DNA of 37,528 nt from an uncultured Burkholderiales bacterium (GTDB taxonomy: Bacteria > Pseudomonadota > Gammaproteobacteria > Burkholderiales > Burkholderiaceae_A). The position numbers and the translations under genes are program-made. Location: positions 1-37,528 of the forward strand of contig CALMJH010000060.1 in assembly GCA_937864175.1 (NCBI GenBank). The letters run 5' to 3'. Under the pieces are notes generated by a model, which saw only the letters and a program-made list of their open reading frames with translations, ran no database searches and was not told the DNA's origin. This document shows, piece by piece, positions 8,583 through 15,355 of the stretch. The stretch's first letter is position 1. Every line of letters starts with the position of its first letter.

Positions 8583-8864
8583 ATGAACAAAGCAGACCTG
8601 ATCGAAGCAGTGGCCAACGCCACCGACCTTTCCAAATCCAAAACCGACGAAGTCATTGGTGCCGTTATCGCCACCATCGTCAAAGCTGTCACCAAGGGCG
8701 ACTCTGTTCAGCTCGTGGGCTTTGGCACCTTTGGTTCGGGCAAGCGTGCCGCTCGTACCGGCCGCAACCCCCGTACCGGCGAGACCATCAAGATTGCCGC
8801 TGCCAAGACCGTGAAGTTCACGGCTGGCAAGGCCTTCAAAGACGCCGTCAACAAGAAGAAGTAA
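8583..8864 (+). CDS. hupB: DNA-binding protein HU (HupB type)
   Basis: Small nucleoid-associated protein that bends DNA without strong sequence preference. The 93-residue product starts with the canonical [11 protein letters not shown] and holds the DNA-binding arm region [19 protein letters not shown] (about 48-66) with the conserved RNPRTGE turn. Length matches HU (about 90). The start is fixed by homology and by AAGAGGGA a few bases upstream; the frame happens to be open further upstream. It is monocistronic, ending in an intrinsic terminator 22 bases downstream. HU alpha and beta cannot be told apart here, and IHF is ruled out by the N-terminus. Confidence 0.95.
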   Translation: MNKADLIEAVANATDLSKSKTDEVIGAVIATIVKAVTKGDSVQLVGFGTFGSGKRAARTGRNPRTGETIKIAAAKTVKFTAGKAFKDAVNKKK

Positions 8865-8886
8865 GCCACCCGGTTTTCTGCTTCGA

Positions 8887-8925
8887 AAAGCCCGATCCTG
8901 CTTGTCAGGGTCGGGCTTTCTCTTT
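8887..8925 (+). terminator. Intrinsic terminator of hup
   Basis: A 14-base stem pairs AAAGCCCGATCCTG (8887-8900) with CAGGGTCGGGCTTT (8906-8919), with one G-T pair and a 5-base loop CTTGT. A pyrimidine-rich tail (CTCTTT) follows. This is the only textbook rho-independent terminator I find in the window. Confidence 0.85.
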
Positions 8926-8935
8926 GTGGTTTGGA

Positions 8936-8941
8936 TACAAT
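8936..8941 (+). promoter_or_regulatory. Possible -10 element for the MarR-like gene
   Basis: TACAAT (5 of 6) lies 17 bases after the hup terminator stem and 48 bases before the ATG at 8990. Transcription from it would give a leader of about 40 bases. No good -35 is seen because the expected position falls in the terminator stem. Confidence 0.35.
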
Positions 8942-8989
8942 TTCTGCAGACCTTCCACCAGCATGCACGACCGACACCAAGGACCGACA

Positions 8990-9337
8990 ATGAACCCATG
9001 GCTGAACCTCCGCTCACTGCTTGAGACCGTTGCTCAGGGCACCGAGATGGGTCAACTCGATGAGCGCAGCCAGCGGCTGCTGGAGTGGGTTGTTCATCAC
9101 CACAATCCATCGGAGCCCACCTTCGTCCAGACTATCGTCAATGAGTCGGGTGTGGCGTCCCCGGCCACCGTTCACAAGTGTCTCTCGATACTCGAGAATC
9201 AGGGTCTTCTGAGTTTTCAGGTCGACACCATTGATACGCGGCGCCGCATTGTGAGTCCCACTGACAAGGCCATTCGCCTTCTGAAAAAACTCGACGACCA
9301 TGTCGTGACCTGGGCCAAGGCCTTTAAGAGTTCATGA
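8990..9337 (+). CDS. Small winged-helix (MarR-like) transcriptional regulator
   Basis: A 115-residue protein with an N-terminal helical part, a helix-turn-helix at about 45-75 (VNESGVASPATVHKCLSIL) and a wing VDTIDTRRRIVSPT at about 78-93, the MarR-type arrangement. It lacks the long flanking helices of full-length MarR dimers (usually 140-150 residues), so it belongs with short winged-helix proteins. The ATG at 8990 is preceded by AAGGA at 6 bases. It overlaps the next gene by ATGA (9334-9337), so the two are translationally coupled and probably work together. The ligand and target genes are unknown. Confidence 0.8.
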   Translation: MNPWLNLRSLLETVAQGTEMGQLDERSQRLLEWVVHHHNPSEPTFVQTIVNESGVASPATVHKCLSILENQGLLSFQVDTIDTRRRIVSPTDKAIRLLKKLDDHVVTWAKAFKSS

Positions 9338-9963
9338 CCGCCTTTCGGCGTTGGCTTTACCTCGAGACCCCTGACTGGCCCCTTGTCTGGGCAGTCTTTT
9401 TCGGGCTTTTTTTTGTGGCCACTTGGTGGCTCAACACACTCATCAGCCCCCTGGTAGACGTCCTGCCAGGCCGGGTCGCCCTGCTGTTCTTGCCAGCATT
9501 CGTTCGTGTGGTAGCCGTCGTCGTAGCGGGGGCAGCCGGTGTGGCTGGCATTTTTCTGGGTTCTTTTTTTGTCGGGGTCTGGCTGGCGGGTGACCCCTTT
9601 TCGATTGCCCTGGCCAACGGCATCTCGTCTGCCCTGGCACCCTGGCTAGCCTATGCTCTTGTCAGGTCCTTCTGGCCTCGGGTTGGTCAAGGCCAGTCAG
9701 GGCTGCCGTGGACATTTTTCATCACCCTGTCGGTCGTCTGCAGCATCCTGAATGCCTTGGTCCACGGGGTCAGTTGGAGCGGGGTGGTTCAGTCTGTTGG
9801 CCTCATTCACCTGGTTGCCATGATGCTGGGCGATCTCACCGGGGTATTGGCAGGCCTTGGCCTGGTGCGGCTGCTATTCTGGGCCTGCCCTGGCTGCCTG
9901 CCGCGAATCATGCGGTGGCTGCAAGACAAGGCTTCTCCACCTGCTTCTGGGTCCAGCGCCTAA
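9334..9963 (+). CDS. MASE1-like integral membrane protein of unknown function
   Basis: A 209-residue membrane protein with hydrophobic segments at about 17-37, 48-82, 92-110, 126-147 and 152-185. The pattern FLPAFVRVVAVVVAG followed by a glycine-rich helix, and the later MMLGDLTGVLAGLGLVRLL, recall the MASE1 sensory membrane domain, which is normally joined to a signalling output domain. Here there is no output domain; instead the gene is coupled by a 4-base overlap to a MarR-like regulator. A membrane sensor paired with a soluble regulator is a reasonable guess but unproven. Its stop codon is followed directly by a 9-base tandem repeat array. Confidence 0.7.
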   Translation: MTAFRRWLYLETPDWPLVWAVFFGLFFVATWWLNTLISPLVDVLPGRVALLFLPAFVRVVAVVVAGAAGVAGIFLGSFFVGVWLAGDPFSIALANGISSALAPWLAYALVRSFWPRVGQGQSGLPWTFFITLSVVCSILNALVHGVSWSGVVQSVGLIHLVAMMLGDLTGVLAGLGLVRLLFWACPGCLPRIMRWLQDKASPPASGSSA

Positions 9964-9966
9964 AAG

Positions 9967-10029
9967 GGCTGAGAGGGCCGACGGGGCTGACGGGGCTGAC
10001 GGGGCTGACGGGGCCGACGGGGCCGACAG
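9967..10029. repeat. Seven tandem 9-base repeats (GGCTGACGG type)
   Basis: Seven contiguous 9-base units run from 9967 to 10029: GGCTGAGAG, GGCCGACGG, three exact GGCTGACGG, GGCCGACGG and GGCCGACAG. They fill the 67-base spacer between the stop of the MASE1-like gene and the stop of the convergent NTF2-like gene. Only a C/T variant at position 4 and the outer units differ. It is too short and spacer-free to be a CRISPR array, and has no hairpin for termination. It looks like a small minisatellite able to change copy number. Confidence 0.9.
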
Positions 10030-10030
10030 C

Positions 10031-10654
10031 TTAGGTCTCGGGCTCGATGCTGCGTTCGGAGAGAATCTTGAGCTCGCCGTTGATCAAGACCCAGGTCTGG
10101 ACTTTGCTGACTTTGCTGACGTAATTATCGGACGTGTAGGTCTGCTCAAAGCTGACCACAAAGCGGTTGATGGACTCTTCTTCGACCTCGAGGGCCTTCA
10201 CCGCAACACGGATGTATTGGGCGCGGCTCATGACCCTCCTCTTCTGACTTCCGAAGCTGGCTCTTCCACGAAAGTCATTGTGATAGAAAGCCAAATAGGC
10301 GGGGAGGTCTTTTTTCTCCCAGGCCACCCGCCAGGCCTCCACCGCGGTCCGAACGGCCCGCAGGTTGATGAGGTCACCCTGGGTCTCGGGGCCTAGGGCT
10401 AGCACCACAGGGCTGCTGCCTGTGGAGGCCTGCGAGGGAGTGGGCGGGGTCTGTGTCCTCTGGGCCGTTACGACGGAGGAGGTACCGGCCACCTCGATTC
10501 GTGGACTGAAGACCGTGGAGGTGTTCAGAGCCAGACCAGAGGCGTTGGCCATAGGCGGGTTTGGCATGAGGGAGTCTGCGGCGGACAACCGCCAACCTGC
10601 GACGGCAATGCCCGCGCAGGACAGCACCAGGATGATGGTGTTTCGTAAGACCAC
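10031..10654 (-). CDS. Membrane-anchored NTF2-like (Cds6-type) envelope protein
   Basis: A 207-residue protein with an N-terminal hydrophobic anchor or uncleaved signal (about 4-22), a Ser/Thr/Pro-rich linker, and a C-terminal NTF2-like domain (about 95-207). Its core, with AVEAWRVAWEKKDLPAYLAFYH, matches the domain at the end of the gene two positions upstream (AVLAWAESWEKKNFKKYAGFY), and both end in a WVL...G..KI/RI.SE strand, so they are paralogues. Such domains often sit at the C-terminus of L,D-transpeptidases or beside them. It lies 11 bases after the transpeptidase gene. A role as accessory or peptidoglycan-binding partner of that enzyme is inferred. Confidence 0.72.
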   Translation of the reverse strand: MVLRNTIILVLSCAGIAVAGWRLSAADSLMPNPPMANASGLALNTSTVFSPRIEVAGTSSVVTAQRTQTPPTPSQASTGSSPVVLALGPETQGDLINLRAVRTAVEAWRVAWEKKDLPAYLAFYHNDFRGRASFGSQKRRVMSRAQYIRVAVKALEVEEESINRFVVSFEQTYTSDNYVSKVSKVQTWVLINGELKILSERSIEPET

Positions 10655-10665
10655 TATTGGCAGGC

Positions 10666-11769
10666 CTATTGAGACGGCTGTCCCTGGGCCAGTCGCTCTG
10701 GAGCTAACTGCTGACGCTCGATGAAGTGACGGGTAACGGACTGTGGCTGGCCGGTGAGCGTGACCACCGACCGCTCAGGACCGGGGTCGAAGACTGCCAA
10801 GAGGGTAGGCGAGGCCTCGCGACTGCCTGCAGGCCGAAGTGTCCCACCCTGTTGAGGGCGCAGGCCTGCAACCGCCTGAGTGACTCTTCGATTCTGGGTG
10901 CGCCACTGGTCTGCGGCCAACCACTGAATTTTCTTGGAAATGACGATATAGGATTTGCCGTAGTCGACGTATTGCTTGATGCGAATCATGTCGTCATTGG
11001 AGATGGCCAGGCAGCCGTCCGAGGCCTTTGGGGGGCGGACATGGACATCGTCTGGCACGCCGTGGATCCATATGCCACTGCCGGTTCGACCCTCTCGCTT
11101 GTCCTCTGGATTGGGATAGTCCAGGGTAATGGCCAGTTTCCCAAGAAAGCCATCCGCCCGGGGGTTCTGAATTTCCTTGACCAGCCGGTAGACGCCAATC
11201 GGCGTGCGTCGATCGCCCTCTTTTTTCTTGTCAGCCCCGGAGAGGCCCAGGGTGGTGTAGAACTGGTCGACCAACTCTGGAAGGCCGGTCTGGGCATTGG
11301 CTCGAAAGATATAGATGCGGGAGACCGAGAGGTCCACTAGCAGGCTGTAGCGACCCAACAGCGGGTGGTCCTGGAGGTGGAGCAGGGCTGCAGGCAAATG
11401 CCCGGCTGGTGGGCTGTAGAGCCGAGCCCCCGCTTCGGCGAGAAGGTCTTGGTCTTTCTTACGAATTTTTGGAACATCGCCCGAGAGGGTCAGGACGGAC
11501 TGTGCTGCGAGCCAGTGGGCCAGTCGAGATTTGGGCTCCAGACTAGCCGCCTGGTTCGCGGTACTGACCACCTGGTCAGGGTTAGCTGAGAGGCTCTGCT
11601 CAATGGCAGTTCGCAGGGTCTGATCGATGGGGGCCTTGCGCTCAGGGGAGGCCTGGCTGGTTGTCTGAGTCGACAGGAGGCCCGCCACCACGACGAGCGT
11701 GATGATCGAGCCGAGCCAGACTAGCTTTCTTCTGAGCGAATTCTCCAAACCGAGCCCTCTAAAACCCAT
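10666..11769 (-). CDS. L,D-transpeptidase (YkuD/ErfK family)
   Basis: Periplasmic cysteine transpeptidase that forms 3-3 peptidoglycan crosslinks or attaches proteins to peptidoglycan. The 367-residue protein has a membrane anchor (about 16-33), a helical N-terminal region (about 45-135), the YkuD domain (about 142-278) with IHG (His236) and SDGC (Cys253), and a C-terminal extension of about 85 residues that I do not recognise. The ATG at 11769 overlaps the upstream gene by 49 bases and lacks a ribosome site. An in-frame TTG at 11748 has AGAGGG 5 bases before it and may be the true start. It is the middle gene of the NTF2/transpeptidase cassette. Confidence 0.88.
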   Translation of the reverse strand: MGFRGLGLENSLRRKLVWLGSIITLVVVAGLLSTQTTSQASPERKAPIDQTLRTAIEQSLSANPDQVVSTANQAASLEPKSRLAHWLAAQSVLTLSGDVPKIRKKDQDLLAEAGARLYSPPAGHLPAALLHLQDHPLLGRYSLLVDLSVSRIYIFRANAQTGLPELVDQFYTTLGLSGADKKKEGDRRTPIGVYRLVKEIQNPRADGFLGKLAITLDYPNPEDKREGRTGSGIWIHGVPDDVHVRPPKASDGCLAISNDDMIRIKQYVDYGKSYIVISKKIQWLAADQWRTQNRRVTQAVAGLRPQQGGTLRPAGSREASPTLLAVFDPGPERSVVTLTGQPQSVTRHFIERQQLAPERLAQGQPSQ

Positions 11770-12698
11770 AACTGTTTTTTGGTGGTGCGAACCCGCAGTG
11801 AGCCGGATTCGTACCGCTGCAGGAACTTTACTTCCCGAGTGTTAGTACCAACTGCTGTGGACTCTATATTATCCACGCGAACGACAATGCGGCCCTTGTT
11901 CATGACCCGCGGACGGCGGTAGTCGATCCAAGCCTCTTTTGAGGAAAACTTGGAGGCTTTGAAGGTCTCGCTGTAAAAGCCTGCGTATTTTTTGAAGTTC
12001 TTTTTCTCCCAGCTCTCGGCCCAGGCCAGGACTGCCTGCTTGACGTTTTGTTCGTCATTGGCTGAGCCAGCCGGTGATGGGGCTGCGGCGGGCGAGGCAG
12101 CCACCTGGGTGGTCTCAGACTTGACCACAGTGGCCGGTGCCGCAGCTTTCGCCGTCGCCTGCTCGGCTGCTGCGATCTTAGCCAGCCGATCTGCTTCTGC
12201 CTTTTCGGCCGCTAGTTTGGCCTGTTTGGCTTCTCTGGCCGCCTCATCGGCCCTGGCCTGTGCAACGGTAAGGGCCCGCTTGACCTGCTGGGGATCGAGT
12301 TGGGCTCCCCGGATAGGCTCGTCTTTGCGTTTGGATTGGGTGCCCATGGCCTTCGCGTAGGCCTGGGCGTATTGACGCGCAGCGAGTTCACGCAGGTTCT
12401 TAAAGGTGTCTGAGGTGTTGGGGTGGGCCAGCAGGGCTGCCTCCAGCACTGAGCGGGCTGCATCGTCTTGGTCTTCTGCAATCAGTACCGCCGCGAGGTC
12501 GTTAGCGGCTTGGAGGTTCGCAGGATTCTTTCGCAGCTCCTCTTGCAGACGGCTCTTGACGGCCTGAACCTGGCCATTCTCAATCTGGGTGTAGGTCTGG
12601 CGCTTGTCGATGTTGGCCAGAGACGGCAGGGGAGGGAGGGCCATCAGGCTGCCGAGGACAGCAGCCGTCACGAGCGGACGTGGCCAAAACTTGTTCAT
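11721..12698 (-). CDS. Secreted TPR/coiled-coil protein with C-terminal NTF2-like (Cds6-type) domain
   Basis: A 325-residue exported protein: signal peptide (1-28, ending near PSLA), a TPR-like helical region (about 34-115), an Ala/Lys/Glu-rich coiled coil (about 135-185), an Ala/Pro linker, then an NTF2-like domain (about 217-325) paralogous to the one at 10031-10654. I start at ATG 12698 because it gives a clean signal peptide; an ATG six codons upstream (12716) is possible. The gene begins 40 bases after tRNA-Lys in the same direction with no terminator between, so it may be cotranscribed with the tRNA. A scaffold role for the transpeptidase encoded next is inferred. Confidence 0.75.
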   Translation of the reverse strand: MNKFWPRPLVTAAVLGSLMALPPLPSLANIDKRQTYTQIENGQVQAVKSRLQEELRKNPANLQAANDLAAVLIAEDQDDAARSVLEAALLAHPNTSDTFKNLRELAARQYAQAYAKAMGTQSKRKDEPIRGAQLDPQQVKRALTVAQARADEAAREAKQAKLAAEKAEADRLAKIAAAEQATAKAAAPATVVKSETTQVAASPAAAPSPAGSANDEQNVKQAVLAWAESWEKKNFKKYAGFYSETFKASKFSSKEAWIDYRRPRVMNKGRIVVRVDNIESTAVGTNTREVKFLQRYESGSLRVRTTKKQLWVLEGSVWRIRSEES

Positions 12699-12738
12699 TG
12701 GGCTGAATCGTACCATTGCGCTGGGTGGCGCAGGATTG

Positions 12739-12814
12739 TGGTGGGTTGTGCAGGATTCGAACCTGCGACCAACGGATTAAAAGTCCGCTGCTCTACCGAC
12801 TGAGCTAACAACCC
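12739..12814 (-). tRNA. tRNA-Lys (anticodon TTT)
   Basis: A 76-base tRNA with 7-base acceptor stem GGGTTGT/ACAACCC, discriminator A and encoded CCA (12739-12741). The D-arm contains TTAGCTCAGTCGG, the anticodon loop is CTTTTAA (anticodon TTT), and the T-arm has the GGTTCGAATCC motif. All stems pair on the minus strand. It reads lysine AAA and, with wobble, AAG. It has its own promoter (12832-12860). Confidence 0.97.
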
Positions 12815-12819
12815 GCTTA

Positions 12820-12845
12820 CGAAAGCCCTCCATTCTAGGCTTTCG
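12820..12845. repeat. Inverted repeat around the tRNA-Lys -10 element
   Basis: Arms CGAAAGCC (12820-12827) and GGCTTTCG (12838-12845) pair over 8 bases with a 10-base loop that holds the tRNA promoter -10. No T-run follows in either direction, so it is a poor intrinsic terminator. It could be an operator, or a 3' end structure for the long operon that stops at 12865. Confidence 0.7.
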
Positions 12846-12860
12846 AGAGACTTGGGTCAA
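12832..12860 (-). promoter_or_regulatory. Sigma-70 promoter of tRNA-Lys
   Basis: On the minus strand TTGACC (12860-12855, 5 of 6) is followed by exactly 17 bases and TAGAAT (12837-12832, 5 of 6). The mature tRNA 5' end lies 17 bases after the -10. This is the best-matched promoter in the window. Its -35 begins 4 bases after the stop of the YeeE-like gene. Confidence 0.8.
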
Positions 12861-12864
12861 ACGG

Positions 12865-13971
12865 CTAGCGAGACAGCCAGCGCAGTCCGAGGGCAGCGCC
12901 GCTGAGAATGCCGGTGAGTGTTAAGACGGACCCCAGCGACATCAGAGAGAGTCCGCTGAGGCCATGGCCAATGGTGCACCCCATGGCCACGACGCCGCCG
13001 ATGCCCATGAGCAGAGCGCCTACCAGGTGATGGGCCATGTCGGAGGTGGTCTTGAAGGACTCCCACTTGAACTTTCTGCGCACGAGGGCCGAGAGGGCAG
13101 CGCCGAGGACTGTGCCCACCACCGTCACGATTGCGAAAGTGAGGGTCTGAGACTTGTCGCTCCAATAGAGCAGTAATTCGAGGCTGTAGGCCAGGGGGCC
13201 CACAAATGTAAGGCTCTCAGGCCCCTTGGAGTTGGTTGCAAGGAAGGCCTTCTCCAGAGTGTCGGGGTGCTCAGTAACGAATCCCAGCCCAGCAGTGACC
13301 CACCAGCCAAGGGTGATAAGACCACCAATAACCAACCCAGCCAGCCAACGACCAGGCTGGCTGCGAAGGCCACCACCGCTTAAGGCAAACCACAGCAGGG
13401 CAAGGGCCAGGACCCCCAAGATCCAGGGCTGCACCTGAGTAAGGGGAAGGCCGGTGAGGTGGGCGGCAAGGTGAGGCAGGGTCTGGCTCGTGGGCAGGGT
13501 AACGCTGATCTGCTCGATAGTACTCACCCGCCAGACGCCTGTGAGTCCTCGCATGGTCATGAAGGCTGAGAGGGCCATGACCAGAAAGACCACCACGGCC
13601 TTGAGGCTGCCCTCGCCGATTCGGATCAGGGTCCGCACTCCGCAGCCCGAGGCCAGGCTCATGCCGAATCCAAAAACCAGCCCACCGAGCAGATTGGACA
13701 ACCAGAGGAGTCGGTTGCTGGTGTAGACGGTTGAGGGGAAGTCGAGACCAGCAAAGGCCAGCAGCAATTGTGTGCTGATGAGTGCAGTCGCCATGGCCAA
13801 GACCCAGACGCGCATGCGGGTCCGGTCCCCCATGTTCACCCAGTCGGCGACGGCGCCCAGGGTGCAAAAGCGCGTTGCCTGGGAGGCCCAGCCCAGTACC
13901 AGGCCAGACAGCAATCCAGCCCACAAGACCCACTGGGTTAGTTGCACGAGGTCTTCAGTGGTGATCGGCAT
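12865..13971 (-). CDS. YeeE/YedE family transporter (TsuA-like, probable thiosulfate or sulfur-compound uptake)
   Basis: A 368-residue multi-spanning inner-membrane protein. It has the three family cysteines in conserved settings: RFCTLGA (Cys36), SGCGVR (Cys110) and MGCTIGHGLSG (Cys332); in characterised TsuA such cysteines line the thiosulfate path. The two halves look like internal repeats. The length agrees with TsuA (about 350). It follows cpoB by 10 bases and so appears to be the last gene of the Tol-Pal operon, an odd partner. No rhodanese or TusA partner gene is nearby, so the substrate is inferred from the family only. Confidence 0.85.
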   Translation of the reverse strand: MPITTEDLVQLTQWVLWAGLLSGLVLGWASQATRFCTLGAVADWVNMGDRTRMRVWVLAMATALISTQLLLAFAGLDFPSTVYTSNRLLWLSNLLGGLVFGFGMSLASGCGVRTLIRIGEGSLKAVVVFLVMALSAFMTMRGLTGVWRVSTIEQISVTLPTSQTLPHLAAHLTGLPLTQVQPWILGVLALALLWFALSGGGLRSQPGRWLAGLVIGGLITLGWWVTAGLGFVTEHPDTLEKAFLATNSKGPESLTFVGPLAYSLELLLYWSDKSQTLTFAIVTVVGTVLGAALSALVRRKFKWESFKTTSDMAHHLVGALLMGIGGVVAMGCTIGHGLSGLSLMSLGSVLTLTGILSGAALGLRWLSR

Positions 13972-13981
13972 GCGCGCGGAT

Positions 13982-14794
13982 CTATTTCTTCTTGGGGGCC
14001 GCGAGCGACTTTAGCCGGTCTGTCGCCATCTTGGCCTGTGGGCTGGATGGGAATTTCTTCACGAGTGCCTGGAGGGTCTGTCGAGCCTGCGTTGGACGCT
14101 CAGATTCGAGTTGGGCCGAGGCCAGTGTAAGCATGCCATCGGCTGTGACCGGATGGTCTGGGTGTCGCTCGACCAGTGCCTCAAGGGCCCGTCGAGCGGA
14201 GGGATAGTTCTTCATTGCGTAATGCAGGGTTCCCTCGTAATTCAGAGCGTGGGCGGCCAAGGCGGACCCATCGAAACGCTGGTTGAAGCGGTAGAAGCTG
14301 GCTGCAGCTGCCTTGAAGTCTTTGGACTGCATCTGGCCTCGGGCCTGCTCAAACAGCTGCTTTTCCTCGGGTGGCACCAGGACCGACTGGCCACCGATTT
14401 CGACTGGCTGTGGCTCCACCTTGGCGAGCCGTTCTTTGGCCTGAGCCAGTTGGCTCTCGAGACTCTGAAAGAGCTCTTTTTGCTGTCGGGCAGTCACCGA
14501 GGTGGCCTGAGAGTTCTGCTCAACCCCCCCGCGCAGTGAGGCGAGTTCAGCCCGCAGTTTCTCGAGTTGCGAGAAGAGGTCGAGCTGACCTTTGGCCATC
14601 CCATCGAGCCGGTTGATGAGGGCCTGGTTCTCAGTCTCGAGGGTAGCGACTTTTGCTCGCAGATCCAGGATGGCTCGCCGGGCCTCATCGTCGGAGAACA
14701 AGCCTTGGGCGGCCAGGGGGGATAGACCTGCGAGCCAGAGCAGGCCAGAGGCCAGTGCACGTGAACGGAGATGCCTACGAGAGGTGAGGATCAT
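13982..14794 (-). CDS. cpoB: Tol-Pal coordination protein CpoB (YbgF)
   Basis: Periplasmic protein that binds TolA and links outer-membrane constriction to septal peptidoglycan synthesis. The 270-residue protein has a signal peptide ending near PLAAQG (about 30), an N-terminal coiled-coil trimerisation helix (about 35-125), and C-terminal TPR repeats (about 145-260) with LFEQARGQMQSKDFKAA and similar units. Length matches the family (about 260). It begins 4 bases after the pal stop codon, the usual position at the end of the tol-pal cluster. Confidence 0.93.
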   Translation of the reverse strand: MILTSRRHLRSRALASGLLWLAGLSPLAAQGLFSDDEARRAILDLRAKVATLETENQALINRLDGMAKGQLDLFSQLEKLRAELASLRGGVEQNSQATSVTARQQKELFQSLESQLAQAKERLAKVEPQPVEIGGQSVLVPPEEKQLFEQARGQMQSKDFKAAAASFYRFNQRFDGSALAAHALNYEGTLHYAMKNYPSARRALEALVERHPDHPVTADGMLTLASAQLESERPTQARQTLQALVKKFPSSPQAKMATDRLKSLAAPKKK

Positions 14795-14798
14795 TGGC

Positions 14799-15335
14799 TT
14801 ACTTCAGAAAGAGGTCGGCGCGACGGTTCTGACCGAAGGCGGCGTCGGTCCGCTCGGTGGACCTGGGTTTTTCCTCACCGTTGCTCACGGCTTCGATGCG
14901 GTTGGTGTCAGCCCCCAGGATGCCAAGGGCCTGGCGAACCGCATCGCTGCGACGCTGGCCCAAGGCCAGGTTGTATTCCGCAGTGCCCCGCTCGTCTGTA
15001 TTTCCCTCGACCCGCAGGCTTCGCTGCGCGTTGGCTTTGAGAAGGCGACTGGTCTGCTCTAAAAGCCCCTGGTACTGGGGCCCCACGGTCATGCTGTCGA
15101 ATTCAAAAAAGATGCTGGTCTCTCCCGTGGCCGAGTAACCAGCCACTTTCAGCTCCTCTGCCGTCAGGCCCGCAATTCCTGAATTGGCCGGCTCTAGGGC
15201 AGAGGACTGCGGTCCAACATTCACGGCACTGATCGGCGCGCTGCCCGCTTTTTTGGCGGCGTCGTCGTCAAGGCTGACGCTGGCGCAGCCGGACAGCACC
15301 ACCAGAAGGCTGAGGGAGGCGGCAAGGGTTTTCAT
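14799..15335 (-). CDS. pal: Peptidoglycan-associated lipoprotein Pal
   Basis: Outer-membrane lipoprotein that binds peptidoglycan and TolB. The 178-residue protein has a lipoprotein signal with lipobox LSGC (Cys17) and an OmpA-like C-terminal domain (about 70-178) with IFFEFDS, and NTDERGTAEYN, which binds meso-diaminopimelate peptides. The ATG at 15335 is set by the signal peptide and by AAAGGA 7 bases upstream, one of the better ribosome sites in this operon. Its lipidation would depend on Lnt, also in this window. Confidence 0.96.
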   Translation of the reverse strand: MKTLAASLSLLVVLSGCASVSLDDDAAKKAGSAPISAVNVGPQSSALEPANSGIAGLTAEELKVAGYSATGETSIFFEFDSMTVGPQYQGLLEQTSRLLKANAQRSLRVEGNTDERGTAEYNLALGQRRSDAVRQALGILGADTNRIEAVSNGEEKPRSTERTDAAFGQNRRADLFLK

Positions 15336-15355
15336 GGCGAAGTCCTTTGACAGAG

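Noticed and set aside
9967-10029. CRISPR array.
   Set aside because: Units are 9 bases with no spacers and there is no cas gene; it is a minisatellite.
12468-12803. A short plus-strand frame running across the tRNA-Lys gene.
   Set aside because: Its C-terminal part is the antisense translation of the tRNA (a CAGFEPATNG-like string), a common mis-annotation.
12820-12845. Intrinsic terminator for the YeeE-like gene.
   Set aside because: The 8-base stem has a 10-base loop and no T-run on either strand, and the loop contains the tRNA promoter -10. I list it as an inverted repeat only.
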